Assembly (NCBI GenBank): GCA_904063045.1
Contig: CAJFCJ010000029.1
Location: 434,001-498,000, forward strand
From: Dimorphilus gyrociliatus
Lineage: Eukaryota > Annelida > Polychaeta > Dinophilidae
Direction of reading: 5' to 3'
Length of the DNA: 64,000 nucleotides
Shown here: positions 1 through 11,347 of the stretch, in pieces
Numbering within the stretch: the first letter of the stretch is position 1
Layout of the letters: each line of letters begins with the position of its first letter
Notes under the pieces: generated by a model
What the model was told of the DNA's origin: nothing
The model's database searches: none
Seen by the model: the letters and a program-made list of their open reading frames with translations, nothing else
Program-made: the position numbers and the translations under genes

Positions 1-3000
1 TAGGTGAGATCAAACGGCTAATTACTGATACTTGAATGCTCGGCGTTCTTTCACGAGCTTTTTATCGACACTTACGGCCTGACAACTTACTCTGAAATTC
101 AACACGGTTAGTCAAAGCTTATAAAATAAGCGAATGCTTTCGACAAACATTGAAAGCGACAGGGCGTACGCAAATGCCGTTTTTGTCTTCCTTTTCAAGT
201 CGACTTAAACGTTACGCGCGGCTTTCTTCAATTAAAAAATGGTGTAACAGAGCGTCTCTCGAGATGGCGCTAGACGTCCGTCCAGTAAGTAGATTAAAAT
301 GAGAAAAACAAATTAGAAGCGGAAGATGAAGTTATCAAGAGGGAAGTTGGAAGTATGAAAAAGAACACGTGTTACCCATTCGACGCCAATTCGACGTCTG
401 CGCCGTATATCATAAAAAGGATATATGAGGGCATAAAACGGAGCCTAATCACTCCAACCCTCTTTCCTTCCTAGCTCTTAGGTTGGAAATTAGCGTGTAT
501 AGTGCACCGGAATGCGCAACGATGTCAGTACGGTGATAAGCGGCGATAAGCGTGACAAGCAGTCATAAATCAGCCGCTCGTGAATATGAAGGAAAGGTAC
601 TCAGATAAGAGGAGAGGAGGGGGAGATGGGCTGCGGGGCAAGTAGCAAGCTAGTCGGATAGCAGCTGTGTCTGAAAACACGCAGGTTGATTTGTTTAGAC
701 GTTGCCCCAGCTGACTTTCATCTTTGATGTATTATGGAGGGGAGGAGATGGGATAGGTGGAAAAGGGCCGAGGTAATGGTAAAAGAAAAATACATCTCTT
801 ACCAGATTTTTACTTTATAAATTTACCTTACGACGTAAAAAAAATGTATAAATTCTATTTTATATCAATCATTGCTGTATTCTGTATACTATTTATAATA
901 GTCGGAACTCCATTAGCTTATTAGATTAGATTCCTGAAGTTAATTTCGCAGATAATTCTTTGCGGGAGAGTTAAAATCATATCTTGTACGGCGCGCCAAC
1001 AGACGCGTTGCGTTATAAATGGACATAACCGCTCCCGACATCAACGCAATCTGACAACCATGAAGAGATGAAAGGGCTTCTGACAGATGCAAAAATACCG
1101 CGCTCTAGCAATATTCATCTTTCATTGCGTCGCTGAAAAACTACTCTGAATGTGTACTAAGTCGTAAAGCCATCATACTTTTCTGAAACGCAATGTGTAC
1201 ATGCTGCATATGTCACCTGAGCTTTAATTTACTATACCCTCATCACGCTAATACAGTACATACTAAATTGTGTGCATTCTCCCTTCAATCTTCTATTTAT
1301 TACCTTGTTACAGACTTTTATCCTTTCCCAAATAAATAAACGAGTGAAAATATACCGCATATAGCTGTAAAATAATATAAAAGCATGGAGAAAGGGGGAA
1401 AATGAAAGGGAATGAAAAATGACGTTCGCCGTCTCTTTCGTCTAAACAGAATCGACGTATCAATCAGCGTCGTTTGCGTCCGACCAACACAATTTGTGAC
1501 GAGTTGATTGACAAGCCGTCGTCGGAATGCCGCCTCGTTTCACTATGCTTCATTAATTTCACTACCGATGGCGACATCTGTCGATCAACGCTCTTATCTT
1601 GATGCAAAAATCTATTTGAGCGTTGAATGATTATCTCTTCCGGCTACAGATGGCGTTTTCAACGCCGATGAAATTCCTTTCCTCATTTCGACGATTTATG
1701 ATGAAAAGTTGTTTGGAAAAATTTTCTTCGTTCACGCGAGTGTGAATATGCATAAGTTGTGCCATTTCCCATTAGATAAAAAGCAATAGTGACGAAATAA
1801 CTCTTCGATATTGCGATGGGCGATTCCTCAAGAGATTTACGCCCGCTGACATCTTTCTGAATAGATAGTCTTAACATAAAAGTATTAGCTGATTTATATA
1901 AATATACGAAGAATTCGTAGATCCTTGATAGTTAGAAATTTTCATGAGATGTTGATTATCGGATAATTTCTCAACGTTTTATTTATGGCGCCATCTCTTG
2001 CCAATTTTCATATGAATAACTTGTCATGAAGGTGACTCTGATTAAAAAGTACGGTAATGAGTTACCGAAGTCTCTTTTTAATTGAAATAACCTAATAGGT
2101 ACTATGGTAACATTTTCCCCGAGCAGTATTACAAAAATTTTCTTACCTAATTATAGAAAGTTGTAAACAACTTTATAAAATATTAAGTGGCAACTACTAG
2201 AGACATCTGAAGTCGAGTTTCATCTAAACTTTATTCACTCCTAGTTTATATCATTAGACTTAATTGACTAGGCTGAAGACGATTTTATTAAAAATTACAA
2301 ATTTTCCTGTGATATAGTTTATTTTTACCATAATAACAATATTATAGCAGTTTTTAAGCCTTCTTTTAGCCATTTAATATAAAATATATAAGATTATTTA
2401 TTAATAAATAAATTACGATATTACATAAATCAATTTTACTGCACTATTACAGTTTCTCATAATCTTAATGCAAAAAGTTGAACTTTAGTTATTTATTCAA
2501 TCTATTTCAATGTTCAGTGGAGAAATTTTTCTCTTTTTTTTCTTTCATTCACACAAAAATTTCTTCTCTTAGATAAAGGATAATAAAAAGCCCCTTTTCC
2601 TATTATTCCTTTTTAAATGTTCTTCTAATGTAGTTTCTTCTCAAAATTACTTTTTGAATCAAAAAAGTACGTGACATATTAAATTTATAAAATCTTTATG
2701 AAATTAGATGAGAAAACTTAAAACATATTAAAAATTTTTGAACTTTGATTTATCTCTGTTAAAGTATTGCAAATGTCTTATCATGAAGGTACTAAAATAG
2801 AATTCTGATATCCAAAAGGGGAACATGACAATGAGATAAAAGGAAATGATTGAAATAAAATTCACAATATAGTCTTCTTATGATCTAGTATATCTTCTTT
2901 AGACATTTGATATTTGCATAGTTTTCATATATAATTACATTCACTATTTGCGGCCAATCAGAAATAGTTTCTCTAAGATGCTTCAATGAGAAAGAGGATC

Positions 3001-3037
3001 CGTGCTTCATTTTTCGCTTACATTTCATTAGGATACC
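1..3037. other. Gene-free left flank
   Basis: No open frame here looks like a protein. The first 1.7 kb is less AT-rich than the rest. It holds three copies of the AGATGGC motif (262-271, 1648-1657, and reverse at 1987-1996), a CACGTG E-box at 366-371 and a TATAAA near 1014. It could be regulatory DNA or 5' untranslated sequence of a gene outside the window, but nothing proves this. From about 2050 onward it is plain AT-rich DNA. Confidence 0.5.
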
Positions 3038-4250
3038 ATGGATTTGTCATACTTTCTCCCAAATTCGTCAATTATTGGATCTGAATTTATTAATAAGAGA
3101 TCTGATATAGCGATTCCTTACATGATTATCATGGTTACTGCCATATTCGTTGGAACAGTTGGAAATATTTTGGCAATTGGGGCAGTCCTTATCAATAAGG
3201 TTGGTCAACGATTACTTTTTTCTACATATAAATCATAAAGGCTTTTTAATTTTCAATGACAACTATTAGCATCTGAAAACCATTGGTAATATTTTTATTG
3301 TGAATCTGGCTATAGCCGATTTATCGGTTTCCGGTTTTGTAAACGTATTCAGCATTATCGGTCTTGTATATGGAGAAAAATGGTTTTTGGAAAGAAAAGG
3401 CATTTGTGAAGCTGTAGGCTCAATATGTCTAACAGCATGTCTCGCTTCTCTACTTTCTATTGGCGCCATTAGCCTTAATAGATATTTTCATATCGTGCAA
3501 AGAAATTTGCACAATAAGTTAGCATGAATTGTATTTATCCTTATATTACCTCTAAGACTTATGTATTGTATACTTTACAGAATTTATACTCTACGAAATA
3601 CAATTGGAATGATTATACTTCTGTGGACAATATGCTTCCTGCTTGAAATGCCTAATTTTGACTTTATAAACTGGAACAATCATTCCTTTGACAAGAAGTC
3701 AATGACCTGTTTATGGGATAGGACGTATGCCCATTCTTATTCGATTTTTTTCATTACTGTTGGCGTTGTTTTTCCTATAATTTTGATTGCTTTTTGCTAT
3801 TTGAAAATATTTCTTCATGTTAGACAAGCAAAGAGAAGAATCATGGCTGCAAAAAAAGGACAGGAAGCAGTTGAAAGTGCTTCTGCAGAGAGAGAAAAAA
3901 GAAATTCAATGCGCTTAGCAAGGACACTATTTGTTATCTTTGTTGTCTTTGCTTCATGCTGGCTACCGTATGGAGCTGTAATTCTTTACGATAAAGATGA
4001 TAAATTACCTCTTGAAGTTCATGTTTTTGTATTAATTATTGCTCACTTCAATTCTAGTTGTAACAGTATTCTTTATGGAGTTATGAACAAACACTTTCGT
4101 CAATCATATGTCCAATTGTTGGGAATACACCACTTGGCATATCATATGTGTAAAGTGCGAATGTATTCATACAAACACGAGGAAAGAGATGCTCAATCAA
4201 CAGTTATGACAAATAATAAGATATCTCAAAAGACTTTTATAAAATCGTAA
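3038..4250 (+). CDS. Melatonin-receptor-like class A GPCR
   Basis: A rhodopsin-family seven-transmembrane receptor of 359 residues in three exons: 3038-3199, 3270-3517 and 3581-4250. Phases 0 and 2 close without a stop. TM1 carries GNILA. TM2 carries NLAIADL with the conserved aspartate. The TM3 end reads NRY instead of DRY, as in vertebrate melatonin receptors. TM6 has CWLPYG. TM7 has NSILY in place of NPxxY, close to the NAxxY form of melatonin receptors. The disulfide cysteines are in KGICEAVG and MTCLWDR. Intracellular loop 3 is basic (KRRIMAAKKG). The start ATG follows an in-frame AT-rich leader with no better upstream ATG. A poly(A) signal AATAAA lies at 4381. The ligand cannot be read from the sequence; the melatonin-like/moody-like orphan group is the best family fit. 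Confidence 0.82.
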
Positions 4251-5513
4251 AGCAGAGATCAATTGAGAGAATTTATGTTGTGTTTCAATTAAAACACATG
4301 TCAAAGATAATTACTATGTACGTGTATAAAGGAACATAATTTGTTGTCATTAAAAGCACACTTAATAAGTGAATTGTTTAAATAAAAATCAGCTCTTATA
4401 CTATTTATAAGATTTTATTAGAGATTTTAATTTTAAAATGAACTGTTTATCATTAGAAGTTTCTACAATGGATTATCAAATACGATAACTTTTGATTAGA
4501 TTAGCGTTGATTTTATCATTCATATTAAATATTATAGCCCTACAGCTTAAGTTAGACCTCTACTACCGATAGGGTTGTGATATTCATTCAATTGTGAGCA
4601 GCTACAAGAGAAAACGACGCTCAATAAACCTCTTTTATAAATTTTATATGATCTACACAGAAGATAAAGAGTAGAGTAAAAAAATTACATTTTTCCAATT
4701 GAAGTATTATAGGTAAGTCTATTTTCTTGCAAGAGAGAGAGAGTGTAAAGTTACCTGAATTTGTATATTTGCTTTTGTTAAGTAGTATGATATAGTTGTT
4801 TTCTTAATAAAGGAGATGTGGATTCCAATATTGAAAGATATATGATAAGTTAAATTACAAGCTATTTAAAATAATATACTTTAAAATAAACTGTTCGTGG
4901 ATAGATTTACAATATGCAATTAATTTACAGCCCAACAGGATTTTCAAAAAAGCCTGGCACAAGTTCGGCCTCTTTTTAAACCTTTTCTGATGAGCTAAAA
5001 ATGTCGTTACTGTTTGTCAACAGAAAGTAAGTACTTAGTAATTTCCTTCATCTTCCTATAATGTGTAACAAAACAATATTGAAATATCTACTATGGTGTT
5101 ATTGATTTCATTCTACATTTTCCACTCAGATATATTAGAACGTGACTGATTTTTTTTTTTTATTATTTATTTTATGTACTTTAATGATTAATTAGAACAA
5201 TGTACATAGTTTGCGAGATTTTTGGTTACGTTAAAATCATTACAGTTACTGGAAAATAGGCTTTTACTACAAAAATATATTTTTAATGTTAGAATTCAAT
5301 GAGACGGTATAAACTCGCTTTTTTAAAATGCATCGATTATGCGTTAACAAGACGAACAAGCAGCATCAAGAGGCTTGTGTCTATTCTGAACATAGCAAAT
5401 TTCCTTTTCATTAAAGAAATAGATAATGAATGTTTCTATTGATCTACTGCTGCTTTCTCATCCGAAATTCATTTTTATACTTTCTAAACACATCATTCTT
5501 ATATTTTTCATTA
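4251..5513. other. Intergenic, AT-rich
   Basis: Contains the AATAAA of the upstream GPCR at 4381-4386. No other gene, RNA or repeat that I can support; short GA run near 4735 and a T-tract near 5150. Confidence 0.5.
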
Positions 5514-6764
5514 ATGTACAGAAACCTAACTGCTACATTATTTGGATTATGTTTTCTTACGTCTGTTTTTATTATCATTTATGATAATGTTGGATTAGGC
5601 TCAGTTATTAGGAGAGATAGCATTCAAGAGTCGTTTTCTACTTTCTACAACCCATTCCATATTTTATCCGAAGTAAACTGCCTTCAGAGAATGATGGTAG
5701 GGGAAAAAGAAGTAACTACTGTAAATATAAGGAATGCTAGTATTCCTGAGAAGAGTTATACACAATCAGATGAACATTTTTTACAGTTTTTAAGAAGAAT
5801 AGGATGTTCTAATTTTCGAAAATTACGAAACTATCATAATAAACCAAAAACTGAAGAAGAAAGAGATTTTCCTATTGCCTATGGCATATTAGCACATCAT
5901 AATATATTTCAAGTGGAGCTATTATTAAAATCTATCTATGAACCTCAAAATTTGTATGTTATACATGTGGATAAAAAATCACCCGAGGTAGTCCACGATG
6001 CTGCCTATTACTTGGCTTCTTGCTTTAATAATGTTCATTTTTTAAACCAGACTACTGTAGTCTATGCTAGTATTTTACGTCTTCGGGCAGATTTAAACTG
6101 CATGAAGTTTGCCTTGAATCAGACCATTCCTTGGAACTACTATATTAATTTAGTTGGGGAGATGATGCCAGTGAAATCTAATAATTATTTTGTAGATTAT
6201 CTAAAGAAATTAAATGGAAAAAATTTTATTGAAATTTTAAATGGTAGATCACTTGTTAAAACTCGAACAAGGAAAAAATATATTATTAGCAATGTAAACA
6301 AGACACTTTTTATAAAGAGAACAAAACACTACAAAAAACACGTTCCCTTAAACATTACATTATTTAAGGGTTTAGCTTTAGGAATTTTCTCACGACCTTT
6401 TTTAAATTTCGTTATGAGTAATAAAAATGTCTCTATATTTCTTGAATGGCTTAACGATACATACAGTCCAGATGAAACTTTATGGGCAACGCTTAATGCA
6501 GGAAAAATAAATGGACACATCTTTAATGCTCCCTCCATAGAAAGGGATGAAAAGTTTCAAGGAAAGTCTCATGTATATGTAAAATGGATGTACGATAAGA
6601 AACAGAAATGCTATAGCAATCATATAATACGAAAAATATGCATACTTGGACTTCAAGATCTCATAAAGCCTATAACATCCAATATGAGTTTGTTTATCAA
6701 TAAAGTTCGTATAGACATTGATCCAATTCCGGTTTATTGCTTAGCCAATAAATTTCTGACATAG
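5514..6764 (+). CDS. Core-2/I-branching beta-1,6-N-acetylglucosaminyltransferase
   Basis: A Golgi enzyme of the GCNT (GT14, 'Branch') family, which adds beta-1,6-linked GlcNAc to O-glycan or I-antigen acceptors. It is one uninterrupted exon of 416 residues from the Met at 5514; the frame is open upstream to 5430, but the 5514 Met directly precedes a clean signal anchor (residues about 5-24), as expected of a type II Golgi protein. The catalytic region starts at FPIAYGILAHHN, followed by YVIHVDKKSP, the family block VVYASILRLRADLNCM, WNYYINLVGEMMPVK, and YSPDETLWATL, which holds the glutamate that serves as catalytic base in mouse C2GnT. Odd point: the family motif NLCGMDFP reads NLVGEMMP, so its cysteine and aspartate are gone. 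Several N-glycosylation sequons are present. The exact acceptor cannot be predicted. Confidence 0.85.
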   Translation: MYRNLTATLFGLCFLTSVFIIIYDNVGLGSVIRRDSIQESFSTFYNPFHILSEVNCLQRMMVGEKEVTTVNIRNASIPEKSYTQSDEHFLQFLRRIGCSNFRKLRNYHNKPKTEEERDFPIAYGILAHHNIFQVELLLKSIYEPQNLYVIHVDKKSPEVVHDAAYYLASCFNNVHFLNQTTVVYASILRLRADLNCMKFALNQTIPWNYYINLVGEMMPVKSNNYFVDYLKKLNGKNFIEILNGRSLVKTRTRKKYIISNVNKTLFIKRTKHYKKHVPLNITLFKGLALGIFSRPFLNFVMSNKNVSIFLEWLNDTYSPDETLWATLNAGKINGHIFNAPSIERDEKFQGKSHVYVKWMYDKKQKCYSNHIIRKICILGLQDLIKPITSNMSLFINKVRIDIDPIPVYCLANKFLT

Positions 6765-9336
6765 CCTAGTAAAGTTAAAGAGTTGATACTTTCAAATATA
6801 AGACTCACAAGAGAAGGTTGTCATATATTTTCCTTGGGAAATATTTCTTTACTTGTTTTAAACCAATTTTTCTATTTAATTAAAAGTTAAACATTAATAT
6901 GTTTTAATTAAATTAATTTTTTACAATAAATCGATAGTCAATATGTGTTTTTTGCTTGTCATTTTCCTTTTCTCACACATTTATTTGCAATTTAATGCTA
7001 GTTCTGTATGAAATGTTATGTTTTACAAAAAGTGTTTGTTGTAAAATAATTTATGTTTAAACACTTCTATGCTGAAGAAAGATAATAAGCTACCGCCATC
7101 TATCTTCTTATAATGAATTAATTATAAATCAGGATACCTCTATGCATGGTATTTATTTTCAGAAAAAATTCTTTATTTATTAAGGATGCAAATGAATAGA
7201 CAGGATTGAAAAGTACATATAGCTTTGTTTGTTTATAGAGACTCTGAAATTTTTTAGGAAACTTGGAGTTGTATAACGATTCTAAGACGTACTCTTCATT
7301 GAATCCAATTTTCATACAATTTTGCAATTCAAAGGTTATCATTTATAAGATGGATACTGTTGGAATACTGTCACTGGAATGCTAAATACAAAATATCTAT
7401 TTTGTTATTTTGTCAGAAAAACTGGAGATATAAGTCAATTCCAGTGGTCAAAAAACTTTCTTTTTGCGATGTTGTTTCATTGGAGAGCCCCAATTGAAAC
7501 CGTAGTTCTAAAAAAGTATTTGAGCTAATCACGAATATCTACAATAAACAAAATATAATTACTACCTAAAATTTGTTATCTATTCAGTCATAAAAATCAT
7601 AAAATACCCTAAGCTGATTGGCTAAACTACATAAACTATTACTTAACATTGTGGGAGCTTAGTGTTTAGGCAATACTAGTAGATTCGCCTACCACGGCTC
7701 TCTTATATTAATTTATTTATTGTATGTACAACTATATATACTGTATATAGCTTAGTGAATTACGACGATTTTCCTATTCAGTTATAACTATAGTCATAAT
7801 AACGTTAATGTTTTAGTTATTGAATAGCTTAAAGAAAAAATATTATTAATGTTTGCAATAAAAACTAATTCATATAATAATGAAAAGACTAAGATTTTAA
7901 TTACTATTCCATTATTTTCTTCCCCAGGCGGTTTATGCTTAATTTTAAGGCGTCATTAGTACTTTTAAAAAAAAGGATAGCTAGATTTTCGTCCTTTATT
8001 TAGCTCATTGATTGAGGTACAGAATAGCGAAACGAGATAATTTAACTAGTCATTGTATAGTAATTTAAGCAAGAAATAGAAAGAAGATATCAGCAATTTT
8101 TGTCTAAATTAAAATAAGAAAAATATATGCTGTACCAATTTCATTTTTGACATTTACTGAGATCTTTCATAGGTTTCATTAAATATTTATATATATTCTA
8201 AACATCTAAGTAAAATTTGAATAGAAAGATCACCAGTATCATCTTTATTCTAAGCTAACGATAGCTTGTCAATATATCAAATATTTGCAAAATAGATAAT
8301 AACATCCGTCTTATAAATTCTGTGTTTTTTTAAAGCGAAATGGCTTCTATAAATAGCAAAATGTTTATTTTTAGTTCTTTTATAATTTACATCTACATCT
8401 TTTTTGTATATATTGTATATAGTGTATATAATATTTACAAGATCGCTAAATATCGTATAAACAATATTTTAAAGTGTAAGTTATTGAATATATCAACATA
8501 TATACATGTATATATAACTTTGAGTTCATTCATTTTTATTTCATGTATATACTTAATTAGTGCAAATTTAAGCTTCATAATTATTACTCTTTGTCTTTTT
8601 TGTCTTTTTTATCCTTCACTAAAATTTATAGAAATCAAAACTTTTATATAATAATAAAGATTTTATCCGTTATATCTAGAGCTAAAACACTGTGTATTGA
8701 ATGATTTGTTTTAATTGATTAATACGCATTTTTCAGCAACAGAAGCTACTCGGAGTTTATTTTTTAATAGAAGCGATAAAAATAAAATCATTCAAGTAAT
8801 ATTAAAATTCATCGCAAAAAAATACTACAAGGATCAGAGTTGAATAGCAAAATACGATTACATTAAAGACATGAATTCAGCAACATTTGAACATTGAATA
8901 CAAAGCATTGTTTTGTTTTTCTTTTTCCTTTTGGAGTCTAAACAAAGTTAAAAGAAAAAAATTAACTGGAATTTATCTTTCAGAAAGATTCCTTGGACAT
9001 TGCAGATTGAAGAAGAAAAGAAAACATAGCAGAAAAGTATATATAAATAGAAAGAATTATTGAACTGATGACAATATCTTTTCTTCAATAAGTAGTCACA
9101 CAAAAAATACATATACAATGTAAATATATACATAGCTTTCATAAGATACTTCTGGAAAGGGGCAAGTGCGTAGAATAAAGTTTGTTTTGATTTTTTTTTA
9201 ATTTTTTTTCAAGTTTCGTTCAAGAGAATCAGAAAAATCCTTTTTTTAGTTCTTTTTTTTTTAGGTAAAAGAATGCAGGGAAAAAATTTAGCTAGAGTAT
9301 GCTTCACATCGCATTCCACAATATTTTTTAGCACTT
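6765..9336. other. Intergenic, AT-rich
   Basis: No supported gene. It contains an exact TATACTGTATA near-palindrome (7737-7747), an AGATGGCG on the minus strand (7094-7101) and AT-rich tracts. An open frame at 8340-8651 would give an almost purely hydrophobic I/Y/F-rich chain; it looks like a by-product of base composition. Confidence 0.5.
7737..7747. repeat. TATACWGTATA near-palindrome
   Basis: Exact copy of an 11-base inverted repeat found 13 times in the window (see findings). Confidence 0.7.
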
Positions 9337-9729
9337 TTAGGTATGCAGATAGTTACAACCTATCCCTTTGCATAACTTGCATTCGCAAGTATCTGCTACG
9401 TATAAATACATAAAAGGATCAGGATGGTTTGGATCACAATCCAAAAGCTTTACTTTTTTCAAAGTTTTACGACCATACGAACAAACAGAATGATTCCATT
9501 GAAAATCTGGTATATCCCATGTATCACATCTTCCCCAGCATATTGGAACTTGAATCGTATGGCGGCACTTAAGGACGGATGTTGCGTTAATTTTCAAATC
9601 TTTGTTCAAATTCATTTTGTGACTACTATTGAAACATCCAAATTCCGTTCCCTTTCTTGATTTCTCGTCGGCCTTTACCATATAAAAAATTGCTAAAAGA
9701 AGGAAAAGTTTGGTCCATAGTAGAGTCAT
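9337..9729 (-). CDS. GPB5: Glycoprotein hormone beta-5 subunit (thyrostimulin beta)
   Basis: A secreted cystine-knot hormone subunit of 130 residues in one exon. The chosen Met at 9729 starts a clear signal peptide (WTKLFLLLAIFYMV, cleavage after about residue 18); the frame is open further upstream, but that part looks like 5' untranslated sequence. The family hallmark CWGRCDTW is present, followed by HSVCSYG, KLLDCDP, DPFMYLYVADTCECKLC and a last Cys. Known GPB5 proteins pair with GPA2 to form thyrostimulin, which signals through LGR-type receptors. The GPA2 gene lies 296 bases upstream on the same strand, the arrangement reported for many bilaterians. The region before the knot has a sequon (NAT). 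An AGATGGCGCC motif lies about 70 bases upstream of the start (9796-9805). No close AATAAA is seen 3'. Confidence 0.9.
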   Translation of the reverse strand: MTLLWTKLFLLLAIFYMVKADEKSRKGTEFGCFNSSHKMNLNKDLKINATSVLKCRHTIQVPICWGRCDTWDIPDFQWNHSVCSYGRKTLKKVKLLDCDPNHPDPFMYLYVADTCECKLCKGIGCNYLHT

Positions 9730-9795
9730 TGCTTCCACAAAAGTGTCTTCAATCCCTATAAATTCTATCTGTGGAGGCGTCAGCATGACAAAAAC

Positions 9796-9805
9796 GGCGC
9801 CATCT
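9796..9805 (-). promoter_or_regulatory. AGATGGCGCC motif upstream of GPB5
   Basis: The plus strand reads GGCGCCATCT, that is AGATGGCGCC in the direction of GPB5, about 67-76 bases before its start codon. Same motif class as upstream of OSGIN, COX19, ALDH2 and the cupin-like gene. Function inferred only from position. Confidence 0.45.
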
Positions 9806-10025
9806 ATTGAACGCAACGCTAAAATATGCAAATTTTTTCGCTCTTTCCCACCATAAATGGCATTAAAACGGTTAATAAAGTATTATCAATTTAATATTTA
9901 TCAATTCCAAGTTCATTTATTACATAATTGATATATAACTAAACTATTTACTTTTATTTAATATGTAAACACAATGAATATAGATGACAGACCATTAGGA
10001 AAGTTACACACAATTGAATTTATTT

Positions 10026-10961
10026 TTACCACAACTCTCCTTTACACATTGAACACTGACAAACTGTAGCCGACGTAAATCTAAACTTTCTAAGACCATT
10101 ATGGCACCATGTAGTCATATAAACGTCTTCAGTTTGGAGAGCGGTACAACATGAAGCTTTTGACTCGAGTTTTTCTGTTTTAGAATTAGGTGAATTAAAT
10201 GGTATTGGTAGTGTATAGCTTTCGCAATGTCCTCGGCAAGCATTTAATTGAACTCTAAACCGAACACAACCTCCAATTTCAATTAGTCTAGTGTGACCTG
10301 TAAAAAAAAAGAGGAAATTTTTAACTCTCCAGCGTCCTCTAAAATTAGAGTCGACTTTCACGTCGAATCCTTTAAATGATAGAATATTCTACACAATTAT
10401 CAGTCTTTAGCTGTTTGGACAGCTTTTAATATTTTCATCAACAAAAGAAAGTCTATACTTAACTCTCACTTCAGGAAAGCATCAAAACTCCTTCTCAAGT
10501 TTCAGTACAAGTATATAGAATAAATGAACGAGTAAACTACTTTTGACTTGATTTATATTTTATTAATCGTTGTTGTTTTAACTTATCCATAGGCCTAGTG
10601 GAGTTCTAGAACTGACGCTAACGAGACTCACGCATTGAACGTCTACAGCTAGCTGTTAGAGTATTTTTTCTTAATTGTCGAGCTTGGGGAGTAATAATTT
10701 TAAATTATGCTCAAAGTCCATAAAACGCTATTCAAATGATAGTAAAAACAATCTCTTTTCCATCGTTTATCATCAAAAATAGTTTCATTGAGAATACATT
10801 ACTTTACCTTATATGTACTGTTCTAGCCTTAAAATTTACTTTGTTAAACAATTTTTCAAAAATTGGAACAAACCCAATCTATGACAGCCAACTTTCTGCC
10901 ATGCTTTCTGGGAAAAAGTAAAGGGAAGAAGGATAAAAACGATATATAAGACTTTCATCAT
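10026..10961 (-). CDS. GPA2: Glycoprotein hormone alpha-2 subunit (thyrostimulin alpha)
   Basis: A secreted cystine-knot subunit of 119 residues in two exons on the minus strand: 10961-10874 and 10297-10026. The junction splits a glycine codon (phase 1) and restores CHRLGHTRLIEIGGC. Residues 1-19 are a signal peptide (MMKVLYIVFILLPFTFS). The first ATG of the ATGATG pair is used; the second is equally possible. Knot motifs: KAWQKVGCH, NACRGHCES, SKASCCTAL, TTWCHNGLR and SATVCQCSMCK, all at the spacing of GPA2. The intron (10298-10873) is long for this genome. An AATAAA sits two bases after the stop (plus strand 10019-10024), so the 3' untranslated region should be very short. GPB5 follows 296 bases downstream on the same strand; the two would be made in the same cell if co-regulated. 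Confidence 0.92.
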
Positions 10962-11336
10962 CTCGTCGACGTTGCGCCGCACCGAATGGCGTCGATAAAT
11001 ATACTGCACGCTTAATAGACAGATACATGGATTTATGGTTGTCGTTAGAATTTTTGTTTCTCGACTGTTTAAAGAATACAAATTTTTTACTCATTATTCT
11101 TAAAGAAAAAATTTATTATAAAAGTATAAAGGAACTTGAATCTATACAAACTGATGTATATAACGTAAAAAAAATAACAGTCAACTTAAAAACGCATAAC
11201 ATTTTTTTATGAAAAGATAAACGCTTCTAAATGCGCATATTAAAGATAAACGCATGTACATAGCATGCGTATGTCTTCAAATTTGTTTACATGGTGATAA
11301 ATCTGCTGAAATGAATATAATATATACATATATATA

Positions 11337-11347
11337 TATACAGTATA
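11337..11347. repeat. TATACWGTATA near-palindrome
   Basis: Exact copy (TATACAGTATA) inside a TA-rich tract at about 11320-11356. Confidence 0.65.

Noticed and set aside
8340-8651. 103-codon open frame, very hydrophobic
   Set aside because: Almost only I, Y, F, S, K and L from AT-rich DNA; no domain, no splice context, no good start region.
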